Counted from the first letter of the stretch, positions 1 through 10,505 are shown. The stretch: DNA of 64,000 bases from Kappaphycus alvarezii (GCA_002205965.3 NADL03000641.1:186001-250000); one strand, 5' to 3'. Numbers and translations: made by a program. The notes: a model not told the origin generated them from the sequence alone.

Positions 1-540
1 ATTGATGCCGCTGCGGCGTGCCTTTGAGTGAGGACTTCTTTAACCTTTCCGTACGTCTCCATTGTCCTTACCGACACATTCCGTGCGACGTCGCTCAGTA
101 GCGCGTAGGCATTTGGGTGCCAACCTCCAAGAGTGGAGATGGGGACGGAAATGAGTCTACCTCTGGCAGCATTCGAGATGAATGACTCGTATCTCCTCAC
201 TTTCGCGTTTTTCGCAGCATTGAGTGAGCTCAGCGGGTTGAAGTTGCGAACTCTCCTGCGGGAAGGTGCCAAGGGGTTTGCAAAGGTGATGTGGAAAAAG
301 TCCGTGCCGCTGGTATGCTCCATTGCGCTAATATCGGATCTGATGCTGTGAAGGCCTTCTCGTGGTTCCACGACTGGGTGTCGAGCTACCTTTTTCAGAT
401 CACTAGCCAGTAGACCAACCTGATGGTCGTGGCGCCTCTTCCTTTCGCTTCTGTGCAAGCAATGAATGAGGTGATCGCCGAAACAGTCGAGCATTTCAGG
501 GCAGTTCCTCTTTGCGCATGGTGTCCCAGAGCGAAAAGTG
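1..540 (-). pseudogene. LINE-type reverse transcriptase ORF, C-terminal tail (runs off the window)
   Basis: Read on the minus strand, one frame stays open from about 540 down to base 1. In order it gives a zinc-knuckle-like stretch (DCFGDHLIHC then RRHD), an acidic S-D-I motif, a TDFFHITFANPL strand, a lysine/arginine-rich helix (AAKNAKVRRY) and the hallmark STLGGWHPNA. In LINE-type ORF2 proteins this order, CCHC-like fingers and then a PD-(D/E)xK-like endonuclease module, follows the reverse transcriptase. No reverse-transcriptase core is visible upstream, so this is a truncated copy; its end lies outside the window. The same protein is encoded near 62.3-62.7 kb, with 54 of 81 residues identical in my hand alignment. 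The endonuclease assignment comes from motif order only. Confidence 0.65.
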
Positions 541-1020
541 AGATTTGGCACGGAGTGAGTCGCCAAAAACTGTAAACCTTACTCAAATCTGGCGAAACTG
601 TGGCGAGAAGCACATTGCTGGAAAATTCAAAAATGTGAATAGTTGGCAACTTTGGTTTGCAACACATGTCTTTCGTTAATCGCAACATCCTAACGCAATG
701 GTCGAAACTGTGAGATGCAATAAGGCCTTGCCGATGTTGTGAGACTCTGAATATATATACATACTGTATGTGCTGTGGGTACCGTTTTAGATGATGACTA
801 CGGGTACGGATATTTGCTGTCAAAGGGTTTATCTGTGGCTCGCTTGTATTGAGCTGGCCCTGCAAGTATAGTTACTTAGTCATGCCCATCAGTAACGAAT
901 TATCCCGCACAAAGCACTAGCGGCGTGGATACCACCGACTACATCTTCCTACATTAAAATAACCGCAAAATTCTCCTGCTTATTCGCAAAAAGTTGATTT
1001 CTACACGGCCGGCGGCTCGT
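541..1020. other. Unassigned stretch between LINE tail and Gypsy LTR
   Basis: No recognisable gene. A 156-codon minus-strand ORF (395-865) overlaps the LINE tail in another frame and matches no family I know, so I treat it as chance. The interval around 860-930 contains short A/T and G/C patches without repeats. Confidence 0.5.
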
Positions 1021-1535
1021 AGTGTTATCCTTTTTGTACACAATATCCCGCCAGTAGCCCTCAAACGTCATAGACACTGTAGAGAGGCACCAGTGAAACA
1101 TGAGTACTGTAAGGAGACACCAATGCAACTATTGCACTGTAATCTGACACCGACGCAACCTGTCAAGAGCACAGAGACAATTAGACGAAGCCATTATGGA
1201 TACCTGGCATACTCCTAGATAATTTTCAGGCAAGACCAATCAGCAAGTGCCTTGTGCTATCTCACCAAGTGGATCAATAGAACTCTGCCATGATGGGCAG
1301 TACTGTCAGTCTCACCGTAATATACCAGGTGAACTCTCAGAACCTTGTAGCATTACGCCCCTAGGGCTGTTCTTCTAGAAAACCTTTCAATTTAGTGTTG
1401 TTTGCTTACCATTCATTGTCACTCTCATTGAATGCTTATCTATATGAAACATGGTCAGAAGCTTCGGTCTGCTAACGGTAAGCTTCAACCATCAGTTCAA
1501 CCATCGATTACCTCTTGTGCGCCCAAAATCCCACA
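1021..1535 (+). repeat. 5' long terminal repeat of the Gypsy element
   Basis: Aligns along its length with 8002-8514, sharing long exact blocks such as the 50-bp stretch around 1400-1490. It carries about 18 bp near 1060-1078 that the 3' copy lacks. Homology starts near 1021, so the first ~20 bp of the LTR (starting TGTGACGAA in the other copy) are missing or replaced. It ends ...CCCACA at 1535. Confidence 0.9.
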
Positions 1536-1537
1536 TC

Positions 1538-1549
1538 TGGTAGCATCGC
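1538..1549 (+). other. Primer-binding site (tRNA-iMet type)
   Basis: TGGTAGCATCGC begins two bases after the LTR end. Its complement ends GCTACCA, the 3' end expected of eukaryotic initiator methionine tRNA. Position right after the LTR and the leading TGG fit a minus-strand primer-binding site; the exact tRNA is inferred. Confidence 0.7.
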
Positions 1550-1554
1550 AAAAG

Positions 1555-2290
1555 TATGTCAGTACTGCGAGTTCTTCCAATCCGACAGTAAGTTAAAATC
1601 TCTACTAAATTTGCCTTTCTGCCCGATTCCACGCGGAGACTAACATTTCGGTTCTTACGCTGATCCCTCTGTTTAACGCCCAGTGCCGAAAAAAACGACT
1701 TCCAGGGACCGCTCCTCGTCGCCTGAAATGTATACCGAAAAGGACTTACAGGGCTTTTTCGAGGAAAATTGTCGGATGTAAGTAAGTTCTGTTACGGTCA
1801 AGAACCAAGGACATCGACGGGGATTGAAATCGAGGAATCGAGAACCACGCTGCTTCCCGCTTTCGCACTTACGTCGGCCCTTCCACCGATACCCACGCTT
1901 ACCGAGATCCCCCGCTCAAGGCCCGCCAAGTCAAGAAAGGCCAAACCGACCACTAGGCCTACGATTTCCAAAAAAGGCCTACCTTTTCTTCCTGAAGCCA
2001 CCTCCATCATTATTTAAAGGAAAGCCAAACACCGTATCCGGAAGTCTGTCAGGAGCCCTCGAATGACCAAGAAACCTCGATCGTCTCCCTTCCACTGCCG
2101 TCAATGCCAAGTCACCTGCACAGGCCGTTTGCAGTACTTCGAGAACCTCCGTTCCCGCAAGCATCAGCACAGCGCTGACAAGACAAGGCACACTTGCAAT
2201 ATTTGAAAGATAGAAGTTCCGAGCAAGGCAAACTTTGAGCGCCACCGTCTTGGTCGTCGTCAGCGCGAGACTGCTCGTAAGTTTGAGTAG
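1555..2290 (+). pseudogene. C2H2 zinc-finger gene fragment, multi-exon, inside the Gypsy leader
   Basis: Three coding pieces can be joined by plausible splice sites. The first (to 1587) encodes a CQYC finger start and ends at a GTAAGT donor. The second (1684-1777) follows an ACGCCCAG acceptor and ends at another GTAAGT. The third begins after an AG at either 1809 or 1920; both preserve frame, but 1809 would give an unusually short 32-bp intron. The third piece is proline/lysine-rich and then has tandem fingers: FHCRQCQVTC...KHQH at about 2087-2170, then HTCNI...ANFERHRLGRRQRE to 2290. Stops at 2015 (TAA) and about 2207 (TGA, replacing the second finger cysteine) mark it as dead. The spacing resembles matrin/U1-type fingers. 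Whether it was captured by the retrotransposon or the element inserted around it is open. Confidence 0.55.
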
Positions 2291-2575
2291 CTTGTATTTG
2301 AATAAATCTATCCTCGTCTAATAGGGAAAGAAGTACAAAGTTGCTATCTCAACCAATTTCGTTTGTGCTGTGTTCACCCTCCCGCTGTGGATACCTTACA
2401 AACTCGCTTTCCCCAGTTCCTTGCAGAATCTTGTAAGTCCGTATCGCCGCCAGGTTCTAGACAGGAGAACAAAGGTTTTGTAAAGAATCGGAAGGAGGGC
2501 TACTCTAGCACACCCGACATCACTGACGTCAAACCCTTACGTCAGAGAAAATCAACTTTTCCAATTTATCGATTG

Positions 2576-2630
2576 GGACTCGAACTCGAGACCTCTCACT
2601 GGTGTTTTGCTGGTCTGGCCAACTCGGCCA
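2576..2630 (-). promoter_or_regulatory. tRNA-like A box / B box pair (possible SINE head)
   Basis: On the minus strand TGGCCGAGTTGG (2630-2619) fits the pol III A-box consensus, and AGTTCGAGTCC (2586-2576) is close to the B box GGTTCGANNCC. Spacing is tRNA-like. The flanks do not form an acceptor stem and the T stem has two mismatches, so it is not a functional tRNA. A tRNA-derived SINE or tRNA pseudogene is the likeliest reading. Confidence 0.45.
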
Positions 2631-2806
2631 CAGTGCAGACCGATTCTGTAATCATCTTCACTACATGCTTTATAAAGGGCGTACAAGCCTAGCTGACAGT
2701 GTAAGCTAAGATGGTTGAAGTTCGCCGCTTCCCAGCCTGGGAGTACGCGCTAGGATCGATGTTGCAAAGGTAGACTATATGGTCGACGAGATTCGTTGAT
2801 GCAGGT

Positions 2807-2886
2807 GGTCAAGGGCCGCCGCTGGTGTACAGAACAGTCGTCGGGGGGTCAAGGGCCGCCGCTGGTGTACAGAGCAGTCGTCGGGA
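2807..2886. repeat. 40-bp tandem duplication
   Basis: Two head-to-tail copies (2807-2846, 2847-2886) starting GGTCAAGGGCCGCC, differing at few positions. They overlap the 3' end of the antisense LINE tail. Confidence 0.9.
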
Positions 2887-3393
2887 TATCAATTTCGCAT
2901 GGGTCTCAATCACCTCGGAGGTTGACTTACAGAGCGCGGCGAAAGAGTCGAAAGCGAGCTGAAAAGAGTGGAAACCGAGCCTTGGAAAGGTAGCGTCCAG
3001 GGTCAGGTTAAACGCAGCTCTCACTGAGCGGTCGAAGGTCTTCACTTTGTCGACGTAGGCCGCTTCGGCTGCCCCGCAGGGTGCCAATGTAGCTTGTTTG
3101 AGGTAAGATCGGGCCATGGGACTCCGAATTGTGATATTATATGCGACTTGCGACGGCGAATCGAGCGTGTCGGTAGTTTCTGGTCCACATTGGACAAGGG
3201 TATCGGCTGGCCGCAGGTCTGTACCCGGCACAAGGTTACGGACTTCTTGTCTGTGAGCGAGACCGGCAGGTCGGAACATGTCGGTCGTGAGGGGTTCCAG
3301 AGGAAGCTGTATCGGGTAGCGGCGTTTTATCCTGATGTGCAAGTCGAAGTATGGTCGCCTTGGACGTCCATGTAAGCGAGACAGTGGGTGCAA
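2809..3393 (-). pseudogene. LINE-type ORF tail, antisense inside the Gypsy element
   Basis: A 194-codon minus-strand frame shows the same module order as the window-start fragment: LEPLT, RPADTLV, the strand AYNITIRSPM, a GAAEAAY..K helix, and a terminal block starting FNLTLDATF. RPAD..V and the V/I-T-I-x-S-P strand are typical of the endonuclease-like region at the end of LINE-type proteins. The usual F-G-G-W near the end is absent, so it belongs to a different subfamily from the 1-0.54 kb copy. The reverse transcriptase is missing. It runs opposite to the surrounding Gypsy element, which supports a later nested insertion. Confidence 0.55.
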
Positions 3394-3611
3394 ACAAGGG
3401 GAATTGACTAGTCGAAGAAGGGAAATTCGAGGTGCCGGCGGAGCATGATGGACTAGACCTCGGGGAGACCTGAGTAGCCTTGGAGGGATGCGCGATGAGC
3501 CACGCGTAGGCGCATCAAGACCGATTCTTGCTGGCCAAATTGGTAAAATTCTATTTACAGGTAAAAAACCAAAACCACACGTATAACTCTAATGAACAAT
3601 AGGAACAGACC

Positions 3612-4545
3612 ATGGAAACTCCGGGAATTACGGTAGAGGCTCTCGCACAAGCTCTAAGTGAACTTCAACTTCAGCTGTCAGAGGCCCATAATCAGATCTC
3701 TTCACAGCAGAAGCAGCTCAATAATGCAGCTCAAAAGGAAGGAGCCCTCGAGAATGAGCTATATCCCGTCAGGATCAATACTGGTACCTCTAGTAGTCAA
3801 AATGAAAACAATAACGCCCCTAAGAAGAATAAACCGGGATCATTCCGCAAAAAAGGTTCCTTCGAAAGCTGTTGTGTGCAGATGGTATTACCTGAGGGAA
3901 GCAGATGGGCAAGATATCATAAAAAATGCACTGAGCTATCTCTTGGGAAATGCCCATGAATAGTGTATGGTCTATTTCAAGAGTGCGGAGGGAAAGGGAA
4001 TTCAAACATGGGAGTAATTGAAGGCGGCTCTCCTCAATTTCTTTGAGACGATAAACAAAGAAAAAATAGCCTCAGACAAGTTGGCTCACTGGAGACAAGT
4101 GAAGGAAATTCCAACATTTAATGATAATTTCAACAAAATTTTATTGGAAATACCACAAATTGGAGTAAAATATCAAATAGATCGATATTCACACGGCCTG
4201 AAACCATACATTTGGAAAAACTTATGCACAAAAGAATGAACCAAGCTTTCCGATCTTATAGGAGATGCAGAAAAAATGGAAGCGACGTACAGACGTTCAG
4301 AGTTCCTGAGAAATACCAAGTCCGGTGGAAAATTGCTGAATGGAAGTTCATCTGCAGGAATTAACGGTCCCGTATCGATGGAAATTGGAAACGTGGAAGT
4401 AAAGTCTTGTGTCGAGTCATCAAATGTGAATCTGCAGAAGATCGATCAGGTAGAGCGCGAAAGATGCATGCGTGAAGGACTATGCCTAAGATGCAAACAG
4501 AAAGGAAACATAGCAAAGAACTGCCAAAAAGCCCGGAGGAACTGA
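3612..4545 (+). pseudogene. Gypsy gag polyprotein, frameshifted
   Basis: The N terminus (from ATG 3612) is a heptad-rich, glutamine-rich coiled coil (LAQALSELQLQLSEA). The frame then shifts near 3860 to the capsid-like retrotransposon gag domain (WYYLREADG at about 3888 to YRRSEFLRN near 4310), interrupted by stops at 3961, 4015 and 4237. The nucleocapsid knuckle near 4485-4525 reads CLRCKQKGNIAKNC: the spacing of CX2CX4HX4C is kept but the histidine is an asparagine. Gag would assemble the virus-like particle; this copy cannot. Confidence 0.8.
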
Positions 4546-4991
4546 CTGACGGCCCTAATTCAGTTCTAGATCAAAGAAATCTCATTCATTCTCCAGTAAG
4601 ATCCAAAGAACTAGTTAGGGCCACACCGACCCCAAGCTTCCAACGCCACTACCTGGGACTTCTTATTGTTAAAGGAATCGTTTCAGACGGACCAGCAAAA
4701 ATTCTCATCGACCCCGGCGGTGAGGTTAACTACCTCAGAGAATCATTTTGCGATCAATATAAGATTAAAACCGAAGTATCAGAAGAACTAGCCGAAATGG
4801 CGAATGGTGTTGAACAAAAATTAATGGAAACACCGCGTCCTGTTACCGTCCAAATAAAGAAATACACCGAACCATTTTACTTCGCCATAAGTCCCCTGAA
4901 GAGGCATTATGAAATACGGGGGAAAGATTGGCGTGGAGCCCATAAAGCGATTATTGATTCCGCCGAAAATCGAGTTTTTTTTCAATTATAA
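4482..4991 (+). pseudogene. Gypsy aspartic protease region
   Basis: A 169-codon frame overlaps the end of gag and is offset from it, as in many Gypsy elements. The strand AKILIDPGGEVNYL occupies the place of the catalytic D-S/T-G triad, but the second residue is proline, so activity is doubtful. C-terminal residues include YFAISPLKRHYEIRGKDW, which fits a retropepsin flap-to-end segment only loosely. Confidence 0.65.
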
Positions 4992-5097
4992 GGATGAAAA
5001 TCACGTTATCATTGCCAATGAAAAGGTATTAAATTCATTCGTCTTCGCAATTTTAAAACTTACTGACTTATAAAACTATGGGACGTATGAACTACTT

Positions 5098-6530
5098 GTG
5101 AGTCCCCTAAGTTCAAAGTTCTATTCTACAGAAACCTACTCCGAAGAAATTCAAGACATACTTGCAAAGTATGAAGATGTATTACCAAACAGACTTCCAA
5201 AAGGCCTCCCTCCGAAGCGAAAGTATGATTTCAAGATTGGATTAGAGACACAAGCAAGCCCCAGAAAAAGGGTTTCTACCGTCTGCGGGAGCTTCGCAGG
5301 CAGCTAGATGAGATGCTGGAGAGTGATTTCATTAGACCAAGCAAGAGCCCATGGGGAGCTCCAATTCTCTTCGTGACGAAGAGGGACAGCTCATTGCGGA
5401 TGTGCGTGGGTTACAGAGCACTCAATCTGCTTACTCTAAAAAACATTTATCCACTGCCGCACATAGACGATATATTTGATGAGCTCAAAGGATCAAAGTA
5501 CTTCTCTAAAATAGACGTAAGGTCAGGTTATCATCAGGTCAGACTGGATGAATCTTCAATTCCCCTCACGACATTTAGAACTCGATATGGGCATTTCGAA
5601 TTTCTGGGATTACCGTTTGGATTGACAAATCCCCCAGAGACTTTCATGGGTCTTATGAACGACATTTTCAAAGATGTACTTGACATTTGTGTTATCATAT
5701 ATCTAGATGACATTTTTATGATTAGTAAGACATGAAAAGAACATTTGAAACAAAGTGCCGAAGTATTAAAGCTCATTAGAAGGGAGAAGTTATACGCAAA
5801 ATTGTCAAAGTGTGTCTTTGGTGTTAAAGAAGTCGAGTATCTTGGGCACGTCATATGCCAAGAAGGAATTGCTGTGGACCCCAACAATATTAAAGACGTC
5901 ATGGAATTGCCGCCGCCCCGGAACAAACAACATATTCAGTCATTATTGGGGTTTGTAAACTATTATAGAAGGTTCATTAAGGGTTTTTCCTTGATTTAGA
6001 AACCACTACCCGAGTTGACAAAGAACGTTTGTTTTCGTTGGACAGAGACTGAAGAAAAATCATTTCAAACCCTGAAGAAAATATTATGCAACGCTCCAGT
6101 CCTTCGAATTTTCGATTCAAGCCTATCGAACTTTGTCACTTCAGATGCTTCCCAATACGCAATTGCCGCTTTATTGGAACAAGGAACCGCAAAGAACAAA
6201 AGACTAGTAGCTTTCGCATCCAGGACTTTAAATAATACCGAAAAGAACTATGCAGCCCACGAAATAGAGCTATTGGCCATTGTCGACTGCCTAAAGTGGT
6301 GGAGGGCATACTTGCATGGGAACTTATTCACTCTTCATTCTGACCCCTGCCCGTTGAGATACCTCGAGACGCAAGATAATCTGTCACAGAGACAGGTTGG
6401 ATGGTTGGAAAGATTAGTTGACGTTGATTTCAAGATTACACTTATCTCCGGGAAATTAAATATAGTTGCCGATTCCCTCTCAAGACAACCCCAAAATGCA
6501 CCCTCAACCCACCATAGAAACAAAGGCATA
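5098..6530 (+). pseudogene. Gypsy reverse transcriptase and RNase H
   Basis: The reverse transcriptase begins in one frame (5098-5307: DILAKYEDVLPNRLPKGLP), shifts at about 5290, and continues in a single frame to about 6530 with two stops (5733, 5997). Landmarks in order: [18 protein letters not shown], the catalytic [21 protein letters not shown] and the YLDD active site at about 5700-5711. The thumb YLGHVICQEGI and LGFVNYYRRFI follow. RNase H has TSDAS, HEIELLAIV, HSDPCPLRYL and VADSLSR, so its acidic residues are in place. The stops make it inactive. Confidence 0.92.
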
Positions 6531-6699
6531 CTCCAAGAAGTAATAATGAAGACATATTCTGAAACAAATAATTTTTCTCTGCCGTTTTTTGAAACCTCCG
6601 TACTCGGAGAGCTTATGAAAGACAACCACCTAGATGAAAAACTCAAAGACGAATACAGAGATCCGAGGGCACCTCTCGAAAGAAAGGGATCGCTTTTGC

Positions 6700-7443
6700 T
6701 AAGACACGAAAAATTTGCATACCAGGAGGAACGATTCAAGCCAAGTTATTGTGTGACTACGATTCGACTCCAAATACAATCAATAGAATATCACCGAAGT
6801 TTTACTGAAAAAACCTACGGGATGATGTACTTCGGTATGTTACCTCTTGCCATTGCCAGAAGGACAAGCAAGACAGCCATAAACCTGAAGGTTTTTTACA
6901 ACCTATTGACCACCCGAAAACGAAATGGACGCACGTAACCATGGATTTCATCACACCACTTCTCAAAACAAGGAACGGAAATGATGGAGTACTAACGGTC
7001 GTTGAATGCCTATCAAAAATGATAAGGATTATGTCGACAAAGCCAAAATTAGATGCTCTGTCAACGGACAGCCTTTTCAAAGATCACATATAAAGAAACT
7101 ATGAAATCACAGAAAACATCATTTGCGATAGAGATCAAATTTTCATAAGCAAGTTTTGAAAAAGTCTATTCCACCTCTTAGGTACCAAATATCCCCTTCT
7201 CCTGCGTACCAGCCACAGACAGATAGACAATCTGAAGTGATGAACAGAAAGGTTGAGGAAATGATTAGTTATTTTGTTAGTTTCGACAAATCCGACTGGG
7301 ACAAATACTTGGTCGACCTTGAAGTTGCCTACAACTCTTCCATTAACGCTACCACAAAATTCTTCCCATTCTTCCGCAATTACGGAATTCACCCGAACCT
7401 TGTTCCGTTGGACATAATGGCCACAGAAAACCAATCCCGATAA
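6700..7443 (+). pseudogene. Gypsy integrase
   Basis: The sequence switches frame several times. A zinc-binding-type segment near 6790-6880 has IEYHRSFTEKT followed, in another frame, by SCHCQKDK. The catalytic core has an aspartate in VTMDFITPLL (about 6935-6965), a second in ICDRDQIF (about 7125-7145) and the glutamate in TDRQSEVMNR (about 7220-7250). It ends in the 7156-7443 frame with VAYNSSINATT. Stops at about 7092 and 7159 and frame changes show decay. Confidence 0.85.
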
Positions 7444-7808
7444 AGTACCTCAAAGATATTCAAGAATCACTGAAAAGGGCCCAAGAATAAAGCAAGAGGT
7501 CGAATGATGCCACAGCATCTTATGTCAACAAAAATGGGAGGTCTTTGATACAAAGTTGATGATAAAGTCTGGCTTTCAACTAGAAATATAGCTCTGGAGG
7601 ATGGAGCTGGATCTCGTAAACTGAACCTCAAGTATTGTGGCCCTTTCGAAATATCGGAGAATATTAACGGAGTCACGTATTAATTCTTTCCCAGCCAATT
7701 ATTGATAGGGGAATTCACAATGATTTCCACCAAAGCCTCCTTAAGCCGTACTTCAGAGATGAATTTGACCGAGAACTCCCCCATCCACCACCAATAAAAA
7801 CCCAGGAT

Positions 7809-7991
7809 GGACACATAGAGTACAAAGTCGAATCCGTATTAGGACACAAGAAGGAAAACGGAAAAAGAAAATATCTAATCGAATGGAATGGGTACCCGGA
7901 TCACGAAAACTCTGGGTTATTAGAAACAAAACTTCAAAACTGCCAAGAATTACTGAAGAACTACAAGAATCGGGGCGATTCTTCTTCCTAG
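7809..7991 (+). pseudogene. Chromodomain at the end of Gypsy pol
   Basis: EYKVESVLGHKKENGKRKYLIEW... to the NCQELLKNY helix matches the chromodomain fold: first aromatic-adjacent strand, K-Y-L-I-x-W strand, GYPDHEN loop and a C-terminal helix. In chromoviruses it follows the integrase and steers insertion to modified chromatin. The first aromatic-cage position is a tyrosine and the W in YLIEW is kept. The region between 7444 and 7808 is the poorly conserved integrase C-terminal part, with frame breaks. Confidence 0.8.
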
Positions 7992-8001
7992 GGGGAAGTG
8001 A
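7989..8001 (+). other. Polypurine tract of the Gypsy element
   Basis: TAGGGGGAAGTGA abuts the TGTGAC start of the 3' LTR. This is the expected plus-strand primer position. Confidence 0.85.
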
Positions 8002-8514
8002 TGTGACGAATATGCCCAGTAGTATCCTTTTTGTACACAATATCCCGCCAGTAGCCTGTAGAGAGGCACCAGTGCAACATGAGCACTTTAAGAAGCCACC
8101 AGTGCAACTATTGCACTACAATCTGACACTGACGCAACCTGTCAAGAGCACAGAGCCAATTAGACGGAGCCCTTATGGATACCTGGCGTACTCCTAGATA
8201 CTTTCCAGGCAAGACCAATCAGCAAGTGCCTTGTGCTATCTCGCCAAGTGGATCAATAGAACTCTGCCATGACGGGAACTACTGTCGGTCTCACCGTAAT
8301 ATGCTAGGTGAACTCTCAGAACGTTACAGTATTACGCTCCTAGGACCGTTCTTCTAGAATAACTTTCAATTTAGTATTGTTTGCTTACCATTCATTGTCA
8401 CTCTCATTGAATGCTTATCTATATGAAACATGGTCAGAAGCTTCGGTCTGCTAACGGGAAGCTTCAACCATCAGTTCAACCATCGATTACCTCTTGTGGC
8501 CCCAAAAACCCACA
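8002..8514 (+). repeat. 3' long terminal repeat of the Gypsy element
   Basis: 513 bp starting TGTGACG and ending CCCACA, with TG...CA termini. It is the more complete LTR copy. A Copia-like LTR start follows after only six bases (8521). Confidence 0.92.
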
Positions 8515-8773
8515 TTTAACTGTTAATTGCTAGTGCTTCGTACTCGGAGGTTGAGTAGCAGCATTCAGAAAACAACTAACAGGAGTCGATAGTTTGGAAC
8601 TTACTCTTTTTTCAGCCGTGTGTACCCATATTCGCGATTTTTATCACAGATCAATCTCTGTCCGTCCCCTCTGCTTGCTATATCCCGTCCAATCGCATTC
8701 TGCCTTACGTTCCCTTTAGTTATTCTCTCTTCCGCTTATCTAGCTAGTGAATAACAAGGCCGACTACTCCAAG

Positions 8774-10110
8774 ATGTATAGTTCAATCGCAGAAAACCAA
8801 GAAGTTGCAGGTCCTGTGGCAAGTGGCTCGGGTGGATCTAGTGAGGCCCCGTTCCTCTCGAACATCAACGACTCTATACTATCATCTATTTAGCTCATGC
8901 TAGGTGGATTCATCAGTACTATTAGCCTCTATAAGGCAGAAAAAAACCTCTTTGATGCTACACTGGAGAATTAATGCTGCTATATTGATCTCATCTGATT
9001 TTAGCTCCGTTACCGCCTTGAACTCAGAGCTGCGGAACTTGTTGGACAGGCGGGGCGCTAATCTTACCCAACACAATTCCAAGAGGATGTTAATGACACT
9101 GGCTACAAAAATTTAGGACAACGAAGACGATGTCAAAGCCGCAGTCGAGATTGTCCACAACATTATTACAGCTGGTCGTCGAAGTCCTTTCCAAGTTGCT
9201 GAAGCTGCTTCGGGTAGTCAGATTGGCCCTTATTCTACCATACAGATGAAAAATTTCTCGAAGCCCAAAATTTGGCCATGCGCTTCCGGGAAAAAGACAA
9301 AAAGTTCTTCGTGGAACTTTGCCAATGTTGGCAAGAATATGGGGATTACTACCATCAGATATACCGCGACAACAAATTGACCAAAGAGCAGAGGCTACAT
9401 TATCTCCACATACTTCTGAAAGGTGAAGACAAGCGATATTACTTGATCATCGTATATAGGTAGGCTACGAACTTCCAGCAGGTTGTCGACCTGGCCAAAA
9501 GCGAAAATAGCTCCCAAGACAGGCAAAGCACGGTGAAGAATCTGCTCAAGTCTATCCGAGTGAGCAAGTTTTTCACTGAGGGGCTGAACCCAACGGAGGC
9601 TTTAGCAAAGGTCTAGAAGATCATCACCAGAATATCTAGCCAGCACAGATATAATACCGAGGAGATGCGGACAAGGTCTACTTTCTCTCTTCTGCCTTTT
9701 CTGGGTACGATTGGGCTATTGAGATGCTATCGCGTGTCGCAACCCATGCAATCAAGGTCCGATGGCTATATAGACAGCTTAAAGCTGCCTCGCAACTCAG
9801 AAAGGATGTTGAAATAGCTCTTATGAAGGATGAGATCTTCTGTCGAGCCAAGAGAAAGACTTTTGGGTACAAAGATGACGATACCGGAATACAATTCGCA
9901 GGCCAAGGGCGCTACGGTCGTCAACAACTTCCGCCAAAGTCCAAGGTTTTCTCCAGTCACCTTACTGAAGCTGGAAGGATGTGTGAGAAGGTCTAGCTCG
10001 ATCCACTCTCTTTCTCAGGGTGATTCTACTGTGGAAAACGGGATCATATGATCAAATATTACCTTAAACCGCTAAATTTTGCCCGTGTTGAAGCAAAAAT
10101 CTCGATTATT
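8774..10110 (+). pseudogene. Copia gag remnants
   Basis: From ATG 8774 a short Ser/Gly-rich start (MYSSIAENQEV) stops at 8892. A 63-codon frame at 9272-9463 (FFVELCQCWQEYGDYYHQIYR, LTKEQRLHYLHILLKGEDKRYY) resembles the helical core of a Copia-type gag. The zinc knuckle is at about 10027-10065, FYCGKRDHMIKYY, with the final cysteine replaced by tyrosine. Many stops and frame changes separate these pieces. Confidence 0.6.
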
Positions 10111-10467
10111 ACGCTAAACGTAACGATGCTCCCTTCTTTTGCACCCAAATGGTCTTGACGGACCTCTGCAGACAATTGTATTACGGGAACTCTGAAGGCC
10201 ATGAAAAGTAGTTGAGAAAAAAGGCTGATTTTGGCCGATGTTAAGTACAGAAGGGCCAAAGAAACCGAGAGGGTATTTAGAAGAAAAATATGTGGACGAG
10301 AGTGGGTCACCGTGGAGGAAATGAACTATGGTGGCTTGGGTGTTTGAGGAGATTTTCAAAAATCTACTTATCTGAGGTTTCTTGAGGGTCAACACTGTGT
10401 TCGATAGTGATGAGGAGATGGACATGCTTCAATGCAAAAATATATATATAGTGAAGACCCGCGCCCT

Positions 10468-10505
10468 TCCATGGTGCATTTATTGACACAGGTGCACAAT
10501 GAAAG
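10468..10505 (+). pseudogene. Copia protease active-site remnant
   Basis: HGAFIDTGAQ then a stop: the D-T-G-A triad of a retroviral-type aspartic protease, preceded by the usual hydrophobic strand. Confidence 0.6.

Larger units (their letters stand above)
1021..8514 (+). mobile_element. Ty3/Gypsy chromovirus, degenerate, with foreign insert in the leader
   Basis: Two directly repeated LTRs (1021-1535 and 8002-8514) bracket a primer-binding site, gag, protease, reverse transcriptase, RNase H, integrase, a C-terminal chromodomain and a polypurine tract. This is the Ty3/Gypsy order, and the chromodomain places it among chromoviruses. The coding region is broken by several stops and frame changes, so the element cannot move by itself. 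The LTRs differ by many substitutions plus an 18-bp length difference, which implies an old insertion. Oddly, gag starts about 2 kb after the primer-binding site; that gap carries non-viral sequence (zinc-finger gene fragment, tRNA-like boxes, antisense LINE tail). The 5' LTR lacks the first ~20 bp found in the 3' copy, so no target-site duplication can be read. Confidence 0.92.

Noticed and set aside
395..865. 156-codon minus-strand ORF
   Set aside because: Overlaps the LINE tail, which reads convincingly in a different frame; no motif of its own.
870..930. Possible Copia LTR start on the minus strand (GCTAGTGCTTTGT), similar to 8527-8539
   Set aside because: Only about 13 bases match; too short to call.
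2796..2993. Short plus-strand ORFs over the 40-bp duplication
   Set aside because: Shadows of the minus-strand LINE frame.
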